Below are positions 1-8,539 of a DNA stretch of 64,000 nt, piece after piece. Source of the DNA: Rubrolithibacter sp043763625 (GTDB taxonomy: Bacteria > Bacteroidota > Bacteroidia > Sphingobacteriales > Sphingobacteriaceae); the NCBI GenBank assembly GCA_043763625.1, contig JAYULL010000124.1, positions 1-64,000 on the forward strand. Reading direction: 5' to 3'. The notes under the pieces are model-generated. The model ran no database searches. It had not been told where the DNA came from and worked only from the letters and a program-made list of their open reading frames with translations. How positions within the stretch are numbered: the stretch's first letter is position 1; every line of letters begins with the position of its first letter. Position numbers and translations under genes: made by a program.

Positions 1-137
1 CTTTGTTTTTTGTCTAATTGTACTCTTAGATCTTGAAATTTCGGCTCTAAAGTTTGTTGCTCATTATGATTCTCGGAACAGTATTCAAAATCCGGGTTAG
101 TAGAGTAGATGACTCCGTTATAATTCTTTTTAGACAT
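1..137 (-). CDS. SUI1/YciH-type translation initiation factor (partial, 5' end only)
   Basis: Reading the minus strand from an ATG at 137-135 gives 45 codons that stay open to the window edge. The protein begins MSKKNYNGVIYSTNPDFEY and reaches LRVQLDKKQ. This matches the N-terminus of Bacteroidota SUI1/eIF1-like factors, where a short Y-S-T-N-P-D-F leader precedes the L-x-V-x-x-D-K-K-x-R-x-G-K core. The SUI1 core itself lies outside the window. Bacterial SUI1 proteins are thought to bind the small ribosomal subunit and influence start-site selection. The start codon is only 4 bases past the stop of the lipid kinase gene, so the two are probably co-transcribed. Confidence 0.75.
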   Translation of the reverse strand, partial: MSKKNYNGVIYSTNPDFEYCSENHNEQQTLEPKFQDLRVQLDKKQ

Positions 138-141
138 TTGC

Positions 142-1023
142 TTAGATTAATACAGGCAGGGAGAGAGGCATTACTTCTATATCAATTTCGTTACCCATTT
201 GCACCGGTTCGCCGTCTATATGAACGGCATCAGCAAATTCTCTAACTATACGTATTTTTTTTCCCCTTATTATCTCTACATAATTTGAATGATGTGCGGT
301 TTTAAAAAACATGCGATATCCAAGCACCGGAAAAAGATAAAGAGGGAAAGGTTTTATAATACAAACATCCAACAAACCGTCGATAACAGAAGCCAGAGGA
401 GAAATATGGGCGTTATTGCCAAATTGAGTAGAATTGGCAATACTTACCATGAAAGCGTTTCGTTCAATTGTTTTGCCGTCTATCTCTATTGTGTAATGTT
501 GAGGTTTATAAGTTGAAATTTCTTTAAGAGTAGTTTTAATATAACTTTTAAATCCTCGGGTATGTTCCTTAGCAAAAACAAGACTTATATGCGCATCAAA
601 TCCTAACCCGGCAACGTTAAAAAATTTCTTATCGTTTAAACGTCCGCCATCAATAGTTTGAATCTTGTAATTGTTGATTCTTTTTAATGCGGCAACATCG
701 TTTAAAGGAATTTGAAGCGAACGAGCCAAGCCATTGCCGGAACCTCCCGGGACTATCCCCATAACTTTTCCTGATCCTTCAACTGCAGTTGCAACTTCAT
801 TGATTGTTCCGTCGCCGCCGACGGCCACTATAACATCAACCCCGGCGTCAATTTCCTTCTTGGCAACTTTGAAAGTATGGCCGACGTATTTGCTAAAAAT
901 ACAATCGATTTCAAAAAGTGATTTATCTAAGTACTTATCGGCCAGTTTCGGAAAGCTAAGCTTATTTTTCCCCCCTGAAATCGGATTAATAATAAATAAA
1001 ATCCTTTTTTTCAATTCCTGCAA
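142..1023 (-). CDS. Diacylglycerol kinase-family lipid kinase (YegS/DagK type)
   Basis: The 293-residue protein has the family's N-terminal phosphate-binding stretch (FIINPISGGK) and the glycine-rich nucleotide site VGGDGTINEV near residue 68, followed by GIVPGGSGNGLARSL. These enzymes transfer phosphate from ATP to diacylglycerol or related lipids at the inner membrane. The length is normal for the family. There is no ATG at the 5' end: the frame opens straight after an in-frame TAA, and the candidates are TTG at 1023 or TTG at 1014. The latter would give MKKRILFIINP, which looks more typical. The substrate cannot be deduced from the sequence. Confidence 0.88.
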   Translation of the reverse strand: MQELKKRILFIINPISGGKNKLSFPKLADKYLDKSLFEIDCIFSKYVGHTFKVAKKEIDAGVDVIVAVGGDGTINEVATAVEGSGKVMGIVPGGSGNGLARSLQIPLNDVAALKRINNYKIQTIDGGRLNDKKFFNVAGLGFDAHISLVFAKEHTRGFKSYIKTTLKEISTYKPQHYTIEIDGKTIERNAFMVSIANSTQFGNNAHISPLASVIDGLLDVCIIKPFPLYLFPVLGYRMFFKTAHHSNYVEIIRGKKIRIVREFADAVHIDGEPVQMGNEIDIEVMPLSLPVLI

Positions 1024-1222
1024 TTATTCGGGTAAAAGTAATTGTAAATTTCAGAGAATTAAAAATTGTTGTACTTTGGCACCGTTAAAAGTGGATTGAT
1101 TTGCGTTGTTAACCTTAAGGAAAACAAGATTGAAACCACGTAAAAAAAAGTGCTAATTTTTACTTCTTTTTTACCGGTAGCGTCCCTTCCATATCCTTTT
1201 TCCTAGTTATTCATTTGATAAT

Positions 1223-2476
1223 ATGTCATATTTATTTACATCAGAATCAGTATCTGAAGGGCACCCTGATAAGGTTGCAGATCAAATTTCTGACGCCTTA
1301 ATTGATAATTTTTTAGCTTGGGATCCTGAATCAAAAGTAGCCTGTGAAACGTTGGTAACTACCGGTCAAGTAGTTTTAGCAGGCGAAGTAAAATCTAACT
1401 GTTACCTCAATGTTCAAAAAATAACTCGCGAAGTCATTCGTAAAATTGGATACACCAAGTCAGAATACATGTTTGAAGCTAATTCTTGCGGTATTCTTTC
1501 AGCCATTCATGAACAGTCTGCCGATATTAATCAGGGGGTTGACCGCGAAAGAAAACAAGAACAAGGTGCCGGCGATCAAGGGATGATGTTCGGATATGCT
1601 ACCGGCGAAACGGATAATTATATGCCTTTAGCCTTAGACTTGTCGCATAGAATTCTAAGAGAACTGGCTGTTTTGCGCCGAGAAAATAAGGAAATAGGGT
1701 ACTTGCGTCCGGACGCGAAATCCCAAGTTACTATTGAATACAGTGACGAGCATAAACCTATCCGTATCGATGCAATTGTGGTTTCTACTCAACATGATGA
1801 GTTCGATAACGAAAAGAACATGCAGGAAAAAATTAACGGAGATATTATAAATATTCTAATTCCGAGGGTAAAATCACAACTCCCGCCCCAACTGCAAGCC
1901 TTATTCACAAAAGGAATAAAATATCATATCAACCCCACCGGAAAATTTGTGATCGGAGGGCCGCACGGCGATACCGGCTTAACCGGTCGAAAAATTATTG
2001 TTGACACTTACGGCGGCAAGGGCGGCCACGGCGGCGGCGCATTTTCGGGAAAAGATCCTTCTAAAGTCGATCGTTCTGCGGCTTACGCAACCCGCCATAT
2101 AGCCAAAAATTTAGTGGCTGCAGGCGTTTGCGACGAGGTCTTAGTTCAGGTATCTTATGCCATAGGGGTTAAGGACCCGATGGGAATTTATATAAATACC
2201 TACAATACAGCTAAAGTTGGAATAACCGACGGGCAGATCGCCGAAAAAGTTGAAAGCATTTTTGATATGACTCCGTATGGAATAGAAAAACGGCTTAAGC
2301 TTCGGAACCCCATTTATTTTGAAACAGCCTCCTATGGTCACATGGGTCGCGAAAGCAAATTTGTGACAAAGCAATTTGAAGGTTTAAACGGCGAAAAGAA
2401 AGAAGTAGAAGTAGAATTGTTTACTTGGGAAAAGCTTGATTATGTGGATAAGGTAAAAGCTGCGTTTAATTTATAG
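1223..2476 (+). CDS. metK: S-adenosylmethionine synthetase
   Basis: The 417-residue protein makes S-adenosylmethionine from ATP and methionine in the cytosol. It opens with the hallmark FTSESVSEGHPDKVADQISDA. It also has the GAGDQGMMFGYA signature and the glycine-rich GGKGGHGGGAFSGKDPSKVDRS loop. Length and motif order are those of a complete enzyme, and the ATG is the only reasonable start. It stands alone, with a 200-base upstream gap and a strong terminator after it. I saw no recognisable SAM riboswitch in the leader. Confidence 0.98.
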   Translation: MSYLFTSESVSEGHPDKVADQISDALIDNFLAWDPESKVACETLVTTGQVVLAGEVKSNCYLNVQKITREVIRKIGYTKSEYMFEANSCGILSAIHEQSADINQGVDRERKQEQGAGDQGMMFGYATGETDNYMPLALDLSHRILRELAVLRRENKEIGYLRPDAKSQVTIEYSDEHKPIRIDAIVVSTQHDEFDNEKNMQEKINGDIINILIPRVKSQLPPQLQALFTKGIKYHINPTGKFVIGGPHGDTGLTGRKIIVDTYGGKGGHGGGAFSGKDPSKVDRSAAYATRHIAKNLVAAGVCDEVLVQVSYAIGVKDPMGIYINTYNTAKVGITDGQIAEKVESIFDMTPYGIEKRLKLRNPIYFETASYGHMGRESKFVTKQFEGLNGEKKEVEVELFTWEKLDYVDKVKAAFNL

Positions 2477-2514
2477 CACAAATAATAGTTAGCTTATAGA
2501 AACTTATTAAGCCG

Positions 2515-2543
2515 GCCTTCCAATAATTTGGAAGGCTTTTTTT
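2515..2543 (+). terminator. Rho-independent terminator of metK
   Basis: A 9-bp perfect stem, GCCTTCCAA pairing with TTGGAAGGC, closes a 4-base loop and is followed by seven T residues. It lies 39 bases past the metK stop and ends 11 bases before the next gene. Confidence 0.92.
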
Positions 2544-2553
2544 ATTTTGCAGC

Positions 2554-3117
2554 ATGATCGACGAAAATAGAAATCCTTGGAAAACGCTTAGTGCAGTTGA
2601 AAAATATGATAATAAGTGGATTAACGTTACTGAATATCAGGTAATAAATCCTTCAGGCGGAACCGGAATTTACGGTAAAATTCATTATAAAAACTTTGGA
2701 ATAGGTATCCTGGCACTTGATAAAGATTTAAATACTTGGTTGGTGGGGCAATATCGTTATGCTATAGGTGAATACGCTTGGGAAATTCCGGAAGGGGGAG
2801 GACCTGTTGAACTCGATCCGCTTGAATCTGCAAAGAGAGAACTTTTGGAAGAAACAGGTTTAAAAGCAAACAATTGGACCCTTCTTCTGGAAATGCATTT
2901 ATCGAACTCCGTTACCAATGAGTATTCTTATACTTATTTAGCACAGGATTTGGAGCAGGGCGAGTGCGAGCCTGAAGAAACAGAAGAACTTCAGCTTAAA
3001 AAAATACCTTTTTCTGAAGTTTTCAAAATGGTAATGCTGGGAGAAATTACAGATTCGATAACAGTAGGGGCAGTATTAAAAGCCAAAGTTTGGCTGGATG
3101 AAGGCAAAATAAGGTGA
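2554..3117 (+). CDS. Nudix hydrolase (ADP-ribose pyrophosphatase-like)
   Basis: The 187-residue protein carries a Nudix box around residues 88-110 ending in RELLEETGL, preceded by WEIPEGGG. The REx2EExG metal-binding core is intact. The upstream Glu is displaced by one residue relative to the textbook spacing. The arrangement, with a short beta-rich N-terminal part (QYRYAIGEYAWEIPEGG) before the box, resembles ADP-sugar diphosphatases of the NudF type. The exact substrate is an inference. It starts just after the metK terminator and is likely its own transcription unit. Confidence 0.88.
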   Translation: MIDENRNPWKTLSAVEKYDNKWINVTEYQVINPSGGTGIYGKIHYKNFGIGILALDKDLNTWLVGQYRYAIGEYAWEIPEGGGPVELDPLESAKRELLEETGLKANNWTLLLEMHLSNSVTNEYSYTYLAQDLEQGECEPEETEELQLKKIPFSEVFKMVMLGEITDSITVGAVLKAKVWLDEGKIR

Positions 3118-3205
3118 TACACCCCCCAGCCGGAGGTTTACTGTAGATTCGTCGTCGGAAGTAAAAAAAGTAAGTTAATTCTACCGGAATTTTGAGGCTT
3201 TTTTA

Positions 3206-3937
3206 ATGAAAAAATTTTTAGGATACTTCTTAACCCCCATACACGGCTTAGCCTTTTTATTATTATTAATAATTTTTCACCCTCTCCAATGGCTTTCTTT
3301 AAAGTTAGGCGGATATAAAGCACATAAAACTTGTGTAGACGTTTTGAATTTCTTTTTAGTTGGCACCTATTATTTAGTTGGTGCGAGGGCTACATTCAAA
3401 AATAAATTTCCCCTTCCTCAAAACAAATCCATAATATTTATTGCAAACCACCAGAGCATGCATGATATTGCTCCTCTAATTTGGTTTCTCCGGAAATATC
3501 ACGCCAAGTTTATTTCAAAAATTGAGCTTACATCAGGAATTCCAAGCATTTCGTTTAATCTAAAATACGGCGGAGGAGCTAATATAGATCGGAAGGACCC
3601 TAAGCAATCTATTAGTCAACTCCTACAACTGGCCAAACGCATGAGAGATAATAATTGGTCGGCAGTGATATTCCCGGAAGGAACACGAACCAAAGACGGC
3701 AAAATGAGGCCATTTGCGGTTGCAGGAGTTGTTACTTTGCTCAAAAAGGTTCCGGGAGCCTTAGTAGTTCCAATTGTTATAAAAGGATCATGGGAACTAA
3801 ACCGGTATGGCACTTATCCGTTAAGTTTCGGCGAAAAATTAACATTTACTGTTTTAGAGCCTCTCCAATTTTCAAACCTGACTCCGGAAGAAATAATTTA
3901 CGAGGCAGAGAAAAGAATTAGAAAAGAGTTCGACTGA
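3206..3937 (+). CDS. plsC: 1-acyl-sn-glycerol-3-phosphate acyltransferase
   Basis: The 243-residue membrane-bound acyltransferase has the catalytic HX4D motif in NHQSMHDI around residue 84 and the FPEGTR glycerophosphate-binding motif around residue 153. It also has a late VVPIVIKGS block typical of PlsC. A hydrophobic N-terminal segment (residues 4-30) should anchor it to the inner membrane. It converts lysophosphatidate to phosphatidate in phospholipid synthesis. The ATG at 3206 gives a normal family length. Confidence 0.92.
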   Translation: MKKFLGYFLTPIHGLAFLLLLIIFHPLQWLSLKLGGYKAHKTCVDVLNFFLVGTYYLVGARATFKNKFPLPQNKSIIFIANHQSMHDIAPLIWFLRKYHAKFISKIELTSGIPSISFNLKYGGGANIDRKDPKQSISQLLQLAKRMRDNNWSAVIFPEGTRTKDGKMRPFAVAGVVTLLKKVPGALVVPIVIKGSWELNRYGTYPLSFGEKLTFTVLEPLQFSNLTPEEIIYEAEKRIRKEFD

Positions 3938-3955
3938 TATAAACTACCGGCTAGT

Positions 3956-5026
3956 TTAAAAAAGGCCCAATTGTTTACCGTTTGCCGGAGCAAAATGATG
4001 AAACTCAAATGGCGTTAAGTTTCTTCCGGAAAGAAACCGATTAACAGAAATTCTAAATAATTGATGAATACTTTCAGCCACATTCCCGTCGCCTCGCATT
4101 CGTGTTCCCCACCGGCTGTCGTTTAATTTCCCGCCGTGGCACTGTGCTATCAAATGCAAGACTTTCTCTGCTCTATCAGGATAAGCTTTGTAAATCCAAT
4201 CCGTAAACAGTTCTGCTATTGCGCCGTTAAGCCTAACAATTGTAAATATTGCAGCCGATACGCCCTCGTCTGCCGCTGCCTTTATCAGGTCAGGTATTTC
4301 TTCGCTGTTTAATCCGGGAACTATCGGTGCAAGCATAAGCCTAACGGGAATATTTTCTGAAGCAAGTTTGTTAATAAGCATAAGTCTGCTGCGGGCGGTA
4401 ACTGTTCTAGGTTCCATTTTTTGCCTCAAACTTTCGTTTAAAGAATTTATGGTTACCGTAATGTGTACAAGATTTAAAGCGGCCAATTCCTTCAACAAAT
4501 CTATATCCCGAGTAATTAAATTATTCTTGCTTATTATACTTACCGGATGTTTATACTTTAAAAAAACTTCCAATAAGGACCGTGTGATTTTAAGCTTTCG
4601 TTCTACCGGTTGGTAACAATCTGTGTTGCCGGAAAGCATAATAGGCTCAGGTTTGTAACCTTTTTTATTGAAAAACTCTTCAAGTAGAATTGCTGCATTA
4701 CGTTTTACTACAATTTTTCGTTCAAAGTCTAAGCCGGGGCTAAAGCCCCAATACTCATGCGCATTTCTAGCGTAACAATATATACAACCGTGCTCGCACC
4801 CCTGATAAGGATTGATAGAATACATAAAGTGTAAATCAGGACTGTTAGAAACGCTGACAATGTTTTTAGGGTGTTCTTCGATTATTTGAGTTGCCGTATT
4901 TTCAAGGAGCTCTTCATCAAGACCCTCAATATGTTCAGTGACATATTTGTCTTTAAGAAATTTATTGTGGGTATTTACCTGCGAGCCGCGTCCTTTAAAA
5001 AACACTTTATTTTCTTCAAATGGCAT
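3956..5026 (-). CDS. SplB-like radical SAM protein (PA0069/Rv2578c type)
   Basis: The protein has the radical-SAM cluster motif CEHGCIYCYAR (CX3CX2C), preceded by SINPYQGCEHGC, which is typical of the PA0069/Rv2578c group related to spore photoproduct lyase. The start chosen is the ATG at 5026 (MPFEENKVFFKGRG, 356 residues), because the longer frame begins with a TTG and adds a non-family hydrophobic stretch. It should bind a [4Fe-4S] cluster and S-adenosylmethionine. Its substrate is not known to me. It is convergent with plsC, and only 3 bases separate its putative upper neighbour. Confidence 0.85.
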   Translation of the reverse strand: MPFEENKVFFKGRGSQVNTHNKFLKDKYVTEHIEGLDEELLENTATQIIEEHPKNIVSVSNSPDLHFMYSINPYQGCEHGCIYCYARNAHEYWGFSPGLDFERKIVVKRNAAILLEEFFNKKGYKPEPIMLSGNTDCYQPVERKLKITRSLLEVFLKYKHPVSIISKNNLITRDIDLLKELAALNLVHITVTINSLNESLRQKMEPRTVTARSRLMLINKLASENIPVRLMLAPIVPGLNSEEIPDLIKAAADEGVSAAIFTIVRLNGAIAELFTDWIYKAYPDRAEKVLHLIAQCHGGKLNDSRWGTRMRGDGNVAESIHQLFRISVNRFLSGRNLTPFEFHHFAPANGKQLGLF

Positions 5027-5056
5027 CAACAAATTTGCTAAAAAATTTAGCAATAC

Positions 5057-5704
5057 CTAAATAGATACCAAATTATTTTTTATTGCATAGATAACTAAAC
5101 CCACTCGGCTTTTTACCTTCAGTTTTTCAAATAATGTGTCTCGGTAGCCGTCAACAGTACGAGCGCTTACACACATTTGTTCTGCAATTTCCTTATAGGT
5201 TAGTTCTGACCCTGTTAGCTTTAAAAACTCCAATTCCCGCTTGTTTAAATAATTCTGCTTCCCGTCTTTTTGTCTGTCTTTGTTAAATTGCCTTACTATA
5301 AGGCCTGTTATAAAGGGAGGATAATAGTATCCTCCGCAACTTACGTTTGCCAAGGCTGCTTTAAAGTCCTCATAATCAGCTTCTTTGTGCAGATACCCTT
5401 TCACGCCTTTTTTAGTTAATCGAATAACTTGCTCCTGGTCGGCTTCCATCGAATAAGTTATTATTCCCGAGTCGGGACATGCTTGAGAAAGAACATCAAT
5501 TGCAAATCCGTTATCCTTTAAAAGCATGTTGATATCAATTAAAAAAACTTTCGGTTTAAGCCTTCGTGCAATCTTTTGTGCTAACTCAATGTTACTTTTA
5601 GCCTCAAAAAGTAGACTATAATTCTCAATTTGTTTAATCAACCCTATAAGAGCTTGCAGAAACAACCGGTTGTCGTCAACAATGGCGATAGTAATTATTG
5701 ACAT
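5057..5704 (-). CDS. NarL/FixJ-family response regulator (orphan)
   Basis: The 215-residue protein has a receiver domain (residues 1-125) with the acidic pair in IVDDNR, a phospho-acceptor Asp in FLIDINM and a conserved Lys in YLHKEA. A LuxR-type helix-turn-helix follows (about 148-210: LNKRELEFLKL, YKEIAEQMCVSARTVDGYR). It is a DNA-binding two-component regulator. No histidine kinase lies nearby, so partner and targets are unknown. A 14-bp dyad sits about 30 bases upstream of its start and could be involved in autoregulation. Confidence 0.92.
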   Translation of the reverse strand: MSIITIAIVDDNRLFLQALIGLIKQIENYSLLFEAKSNIELAQKIARRLKPKVFLIDINMLLKDNGFAIDVLSQACPDSGIITYSMEADQEQVIRLTKKGVKGYLHKEADYEDFKAALANVSCGGYYYPPFITGLIVRQFNKDRQKDGKQNYLNKRELEFLKLTGSELTYKEIAEQMCVSARTVDGYRDTLFEKLKVKSRVGLVIYAIKNNLVSI

Positions 5705-5734
5705 TTTTTTAGAATTAGGTAGAAAAAAAATGTG

Positions 5735-5766
5735 ATAGGATATGCAACAAAGGTTGCTTATCCTAT
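5735..5766. promoter_or_regulatory. Long dyad/hairpin upstream of the NarL-type regulator
   Basis: ATAGGATATGCAAC and GTTGCTTATCCTAT form a 14-bp stem with one mismatch around a 4-base loop (AAAG). No T-run follows on either strand, so a simple terminator is unlikely. It may be an operator or a leader hairpin for the regulator gene starting at 5704. Confidence 0.45.
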
Positions 5767-5875
5767 TGTACTAATGTAAAACACTTTCTTTAAAGAAAAA
5801 ATGTTTATTTACATTTTTTAGCAGAAATTGTTTTAACAATATTCTAACTGAAAGTGAAATATCGACAAGAACGTT

Positions 5876-6448
5876 TTAGAAAGAATAGACAGACGCGGGA
5901 GTTATACAACTGTTTAGGGGAACATCATAATCGCAGGCATCAATATTACCGGATACAGCATTAAAGAACGACAGCCCGATTTTTAAAGCGTCGGCACGGA
6001 TTTCTTTTAAAAACCTGTCGTAAAACCCTTTCCCGTAACCAACCCGATTGCCTTCTTTGTCAAAAGCAAGCAGAGGAACAAGGATAACATCTAAATCTTT
6101 AGAATTTACCTCTTCTCCTCCTTCCGGCTCCAAAATGCCCCAACTGTTAGTGGTTAACGGTGTATCTTCTTGCCAAACAAAATGGTTTAATGTGTTCGAC
6201 CTAAGATTACTTTTTGAAAGAATGAGTCTGACTTGAGGATAGCTTTTTCGGATGTAATTACAAATTAAAAGTGTATTAACCTCTACTTTTCCGTGTATCG
6301 GATAGAAAGTGTGCAGGTAATTAATCTTGTCGAAAGAAAGAGCTTTTTTAAAATTTTCGGCAATCTGCTGCGACAGTAACTCTGCTTTATAAGGATTAAG
6401 CTCACGCCGCTTTTGCCGGTATATTTTTCTTAAAAGCTCCTTTTCCAT
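5876..6448 (-). CDS. 5-formyltetrahydrofolate cyclo-ligase
   Basis: The protein converts 5-formyl-THF to 5,10-methenyl-THF in an ATP-dependent reaction of folate metabolism. Recognisable blocks are LRKIYRQKRREL at the N-terminus, the central PLLAFDKEGNRVGYGKGFYDRFL substrate/ATP motif (YGKGFYDR) and a late IGLSFF. The frame is open up to 6499, but I choose the ATG at 6448 (MEKELLRKIYRQ, 190 residues) because it matches the usual start and length of the family. It lies directly downstream of efp on the same strand. Confidence 0.9.
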   Translation of the reverse strand: MEKELLRKIYRQKRRELNPYKAELLSQQIAENFKKALSFDKINYLHTFYPIHGKVEVNTLLICNYIRKSYPQVRLILSKSNLRSNTLNHFVWQEDTPLTTNSWGILEPEGGEEVNSKDLDVILVPLLAFDKEGNRVGYGKGFYDRFLKEIRADALKIGLSFFNAVSGNIDACDYDVPLNSCITPASVYSF

Positions 6449-6500
6449 AAAGGGAAGTAAATCGAAACGGTCCGAAAAGCCTTCGGAGGCGATGTGCAAG

Positions 6501-7061
6501 TTATTTTACACGTTCTATATAGTCGCCTGTACGAGTATCCACCCTTACTTTGTCACCTTGATTTATAAACATCGGAACACGAATTTCAACTCCTGTTTCT
6601 ACCGTAGCGTATTTAAGGGCATTTGTAGAAGTATCGCCTTTTACGGCAGGTTCTGTATAGGTAATTTCAAGTTCAACACTGGGCGGAGCTTGAGCAATTA
6701 TAGGCTCTTCGCTTTCAAAAGCAATAATAACATTCATTCCTTCTTTTAAGAATTTGGCAGCGTCACCAAACAAAAATTTGGGGATATTAAACTGCTCAAA
6801 AGTAATATTATCCATCACCACAAAGAACTCCCCGTCTTCGTATAAGTATTGATAGTCTGTAGTTTCGACACGGCAAATCTCCACTTCCTCATCTGTTCTG
6901 AAACGGTATTCTACAAGTTTTCCTGTTTTAACATTTCGCATTCTCGCCTGGTAAAAGGCCCGAAGGTTTCCGGGAGTACGATGTATAAACTCCTCTACAG
7001 TTACCAATTCCTTATTAAAACGAAGAACATTTCCGTTTTTTATATCGGATGCTTTAGCCAT
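6501..7061 (-). CDS. efp: Elongation factor P, Asn-tip variant
   Basis: The 186-residue three-domain protein relieves ribosome stalling at consecutive prolines. The C-terminal part is canonical (TYTEPAVKGDTSTNALK, VPMFINQGDKVRVDTRTGDYIERVK). The domain I loop reads HRTPGNLRAFYQARMRN. In E. coli-type EF-P the corresponding loop is PGKG with a modified Lys, so here Asn32 takes the position of the modified residue. From memory, this loop is shared by Sphingobacteriaceae EF-P proteins. A good TAnnTTTG promoter is visible upstream. Confidence 0.95.
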   Translation of the reverse strand: MAKASDIKNGNVLRFNKELVTVEEFIHRTPGNLRAFYQARMRNVKTGKLVEYRFRTDEEVEICRVETTDYQYLYEDGEFFVVMDNITFEQFNIPKFLFGDAAKFLKEGMNVIIAFESEEPIIAQAPPSVELEITYTEPAVKGDTSTNALKYATVETGVEIRVPMFINQGDKVRVDTRTGDYIERVK

Positions 7062-7082
7062 ATAAGCTTTAAATTAGAGTAC

Positions 7083-7113
7083 CAAAAGTATAAATTATTA
7101 TGTTGATTGCAAT
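7083..7113 (-). promoter_or_regulatory. Bacteroidota-type promoter of efp
   Basis: On the minus strand TACTTTTG (plus 7083-7090) matches the TAnnTTTG -7 element. ATTG (plus 7110-7113) lies upstream with exactly 19 bases between its TTG and the -7 element, which is the known spacing in this phylum. It lies 22 bases before the efp ATG. Confidence 0.7.
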
Positions 7114-7123
7114 TGAAGCGGGC

Positions 7124-7741
7124 TTATTTGTAATCAAGAATGTGCAATCTATTCCTGCAAAAAGAATACTCTGATTCTTGATTTGAACAAATTATTAAAA
7201 GTCTTTCTTGGGCAAATTGCTCCACCAGTTCCAGGTACCAAGCAACCCCTGTAGAATCGAGATTAGACGTGGGTTCATCCAACAAAAGCACAGGAGTATC
7301 GGCACAAAAAGCTAGAGCCAACTTAGTACGCTGTTTCATTCCGGAAGAGAAAAACTTAATCGCTTTGTTTTTCGAAGATTCAAGGCCCAGCAGTCCGATG
7401 ACTGATTTTGAGTCAAATCCGGGCAAAAGAGGTTTAAACCTAAAGTGGAAATTTATAAGCTCTATTAAGGTGAACTCTTCAATCAGCTCGATGTATGGTG
7501 CGGCCCAACTTAGCTTCTTGAACACATCTTCAATCGCTATTTTGCCGGTGGCGGAGAAATAGTTAATGTTACCTTGTGATGAGGATAAATTTCCGGCAAT
7601 AATTTGCAATAAGGTAGACTTGCCGGAACCGTTTGGTCCCAATACCGCATACGAATTCCCCTGCTCAAAATGGTAGGTGATTTTTCTGAAAATCCACTCG
7701 CGATTAAATCTTCTGCCTAAATCTTCGAGCCAAATTTGCAT
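7124..7741 (-). CDS. ABC transporter ATP-binding protein
   Basis: The single 205-residue ATPase domain has Walker A LGPNGSGKSTLL, signature FFSSGMKQRTKLALAF and Walker B VLLLDEPTSNLD. The FSSGMKQR signature is like that of CcmA/ABC-2-type exporters. No permease gene is adjacent, so the transported substrate is unknown. It may also serve a non-transport role. It follows lpxA on the same strand after 12 bases and could be part of the lipid A operon transcript. Confidence 0.88.
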   Translation of the reverse strand: MQIWLEDLGRRFNREWIFRKITYHFEQGNSYAVLGPNGSGKSTLLQIIAGNLSSSQGNINYFSATGKIAIEDVFKKLSWAAPYIELIEEFTLIELINFHFRFKPLLPGFDSKSVIGLLGLESSKNKAIKFFSSGMKQRTKLALAFCADTPVLLLDEPTSNLDSTGVAWYLELVEQFAQERLLIICSNQESEYSFCRNRLHILDYK

Positions 7742-7753
7742 TAAACCCTCGAA

Positions 7754-8539
7754 TTACGCATTGCTGAAACCTTTCATGATACCCCTGTTCGAATTTCGTA
7801 TAAAATCTACAATCTCGTCGCGTATTTCCGAAGGTTTACTGTCGGCTTCTAGTATGTCTAAAGCCTTGGTTATATTGTACTTTTTCAGGAAAATAGTACG
7901 ATATATGTCTTGAATTTCGTTTATCTGCTCGGAAGTAAAACTTCGGCGGCGCAAGCCGACAGAATTGATACCTACATAAGATAAGGGCTCTCTACCGGCT
8001 TTTGTATAGGGGGGAACGTCTTTACGTACCAACGAACCTCCGGAAATAATAGAATGAGCGCCAATGCAAACAAACTGGTGTACAGCAGAAGTTCCGCCAA
8101 TAAAGGCAAAGTCCTGCACCTCAATATGACCCGCTAATTGAACGGCATTTGCTATAATAACATTATTGCCAATCATACAATCATGAGCGATATGAACATA
8201 CGCCATAAGCAAGCAGTTTTCGCCTATAGAAGTTGTATTTTTATCTAAAGCCGTCCCACGGTTTAATGTAACGCATTCGCGGATAATTGTATTATCACCG
8301 ACACTTACTGTACTTGGCTCGCCCTTGTATTTCATGTCTTGCGGAGGGGCAGAAATAACGGCTCCCGGAAATATCCGGCAATTTTTGCCTATTCGTGCTC
8401 CATCCATAATGGTTGCATTTGAACCTATCCATGTTCCTTCCCCGATAATAACATCTTTATGAATAGTGACAAAAGGCTCAATCACCACATTATCGGCAAT
8501 TTTTGCCTGCGGATGAATATATGCTAAGGGTTGAATCAT
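7754..8539 (-). CDS. lpxA: UDP-N-acetylglucosamine O-acyltransferase
   Basis: The 261-residue left-handed beta-helix protein catalyses the first step of lipid A synthesis, transfer of a 3-hydroxyacyl chain from ACP to UDP-GlcNAc. It starts MIQPLAYIHPQAKIADNVVIEPF, carries hexapeptide repeats with the catalytic-His region AYVHIAHDCMIGNN, and has the C-terminal helical region (GLRRRSFTSEQINEIQDIYR). Its ATG overlaps the stop codon of lpxC/fabZ by one base, so translation is probably coupled. Confidence 0.97.
   Translation of the reverse strand: MIQPLAYIHPQAKIADNVVIEPFVTIHKDVIIGEGTWIGSNATIMDGARIGKNCRIFPGAVISAPPQDMKYKGEPSTVSVGDNTIIRECVTLNRGTALDKNTTSIGENCLLMAYVHIAHDCMIGNNVIIANAVQLAGHIEVQDFAFIGGTSAVHQFVCIGAHSIISGGSLVRKDVPPYTKAGREPLSYVGINSVGLRRRSFTSEQINEIQDIYRTIFLKKYNITKALDILEADSKPSEIRDEIVDFIRNSNRGIMKGFSNA

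Noticed and set aside
54..245. Plus-strand frame over the SUI1/lipid kinase junction
   Set aside because: It is the shadow of two real minus-strand genes.
1024..1222. SAM riboswitch before metK
   Set aside because: I could not find the conserved core or a matching stem set; the leader has only a possible TACTTTG promoter element.
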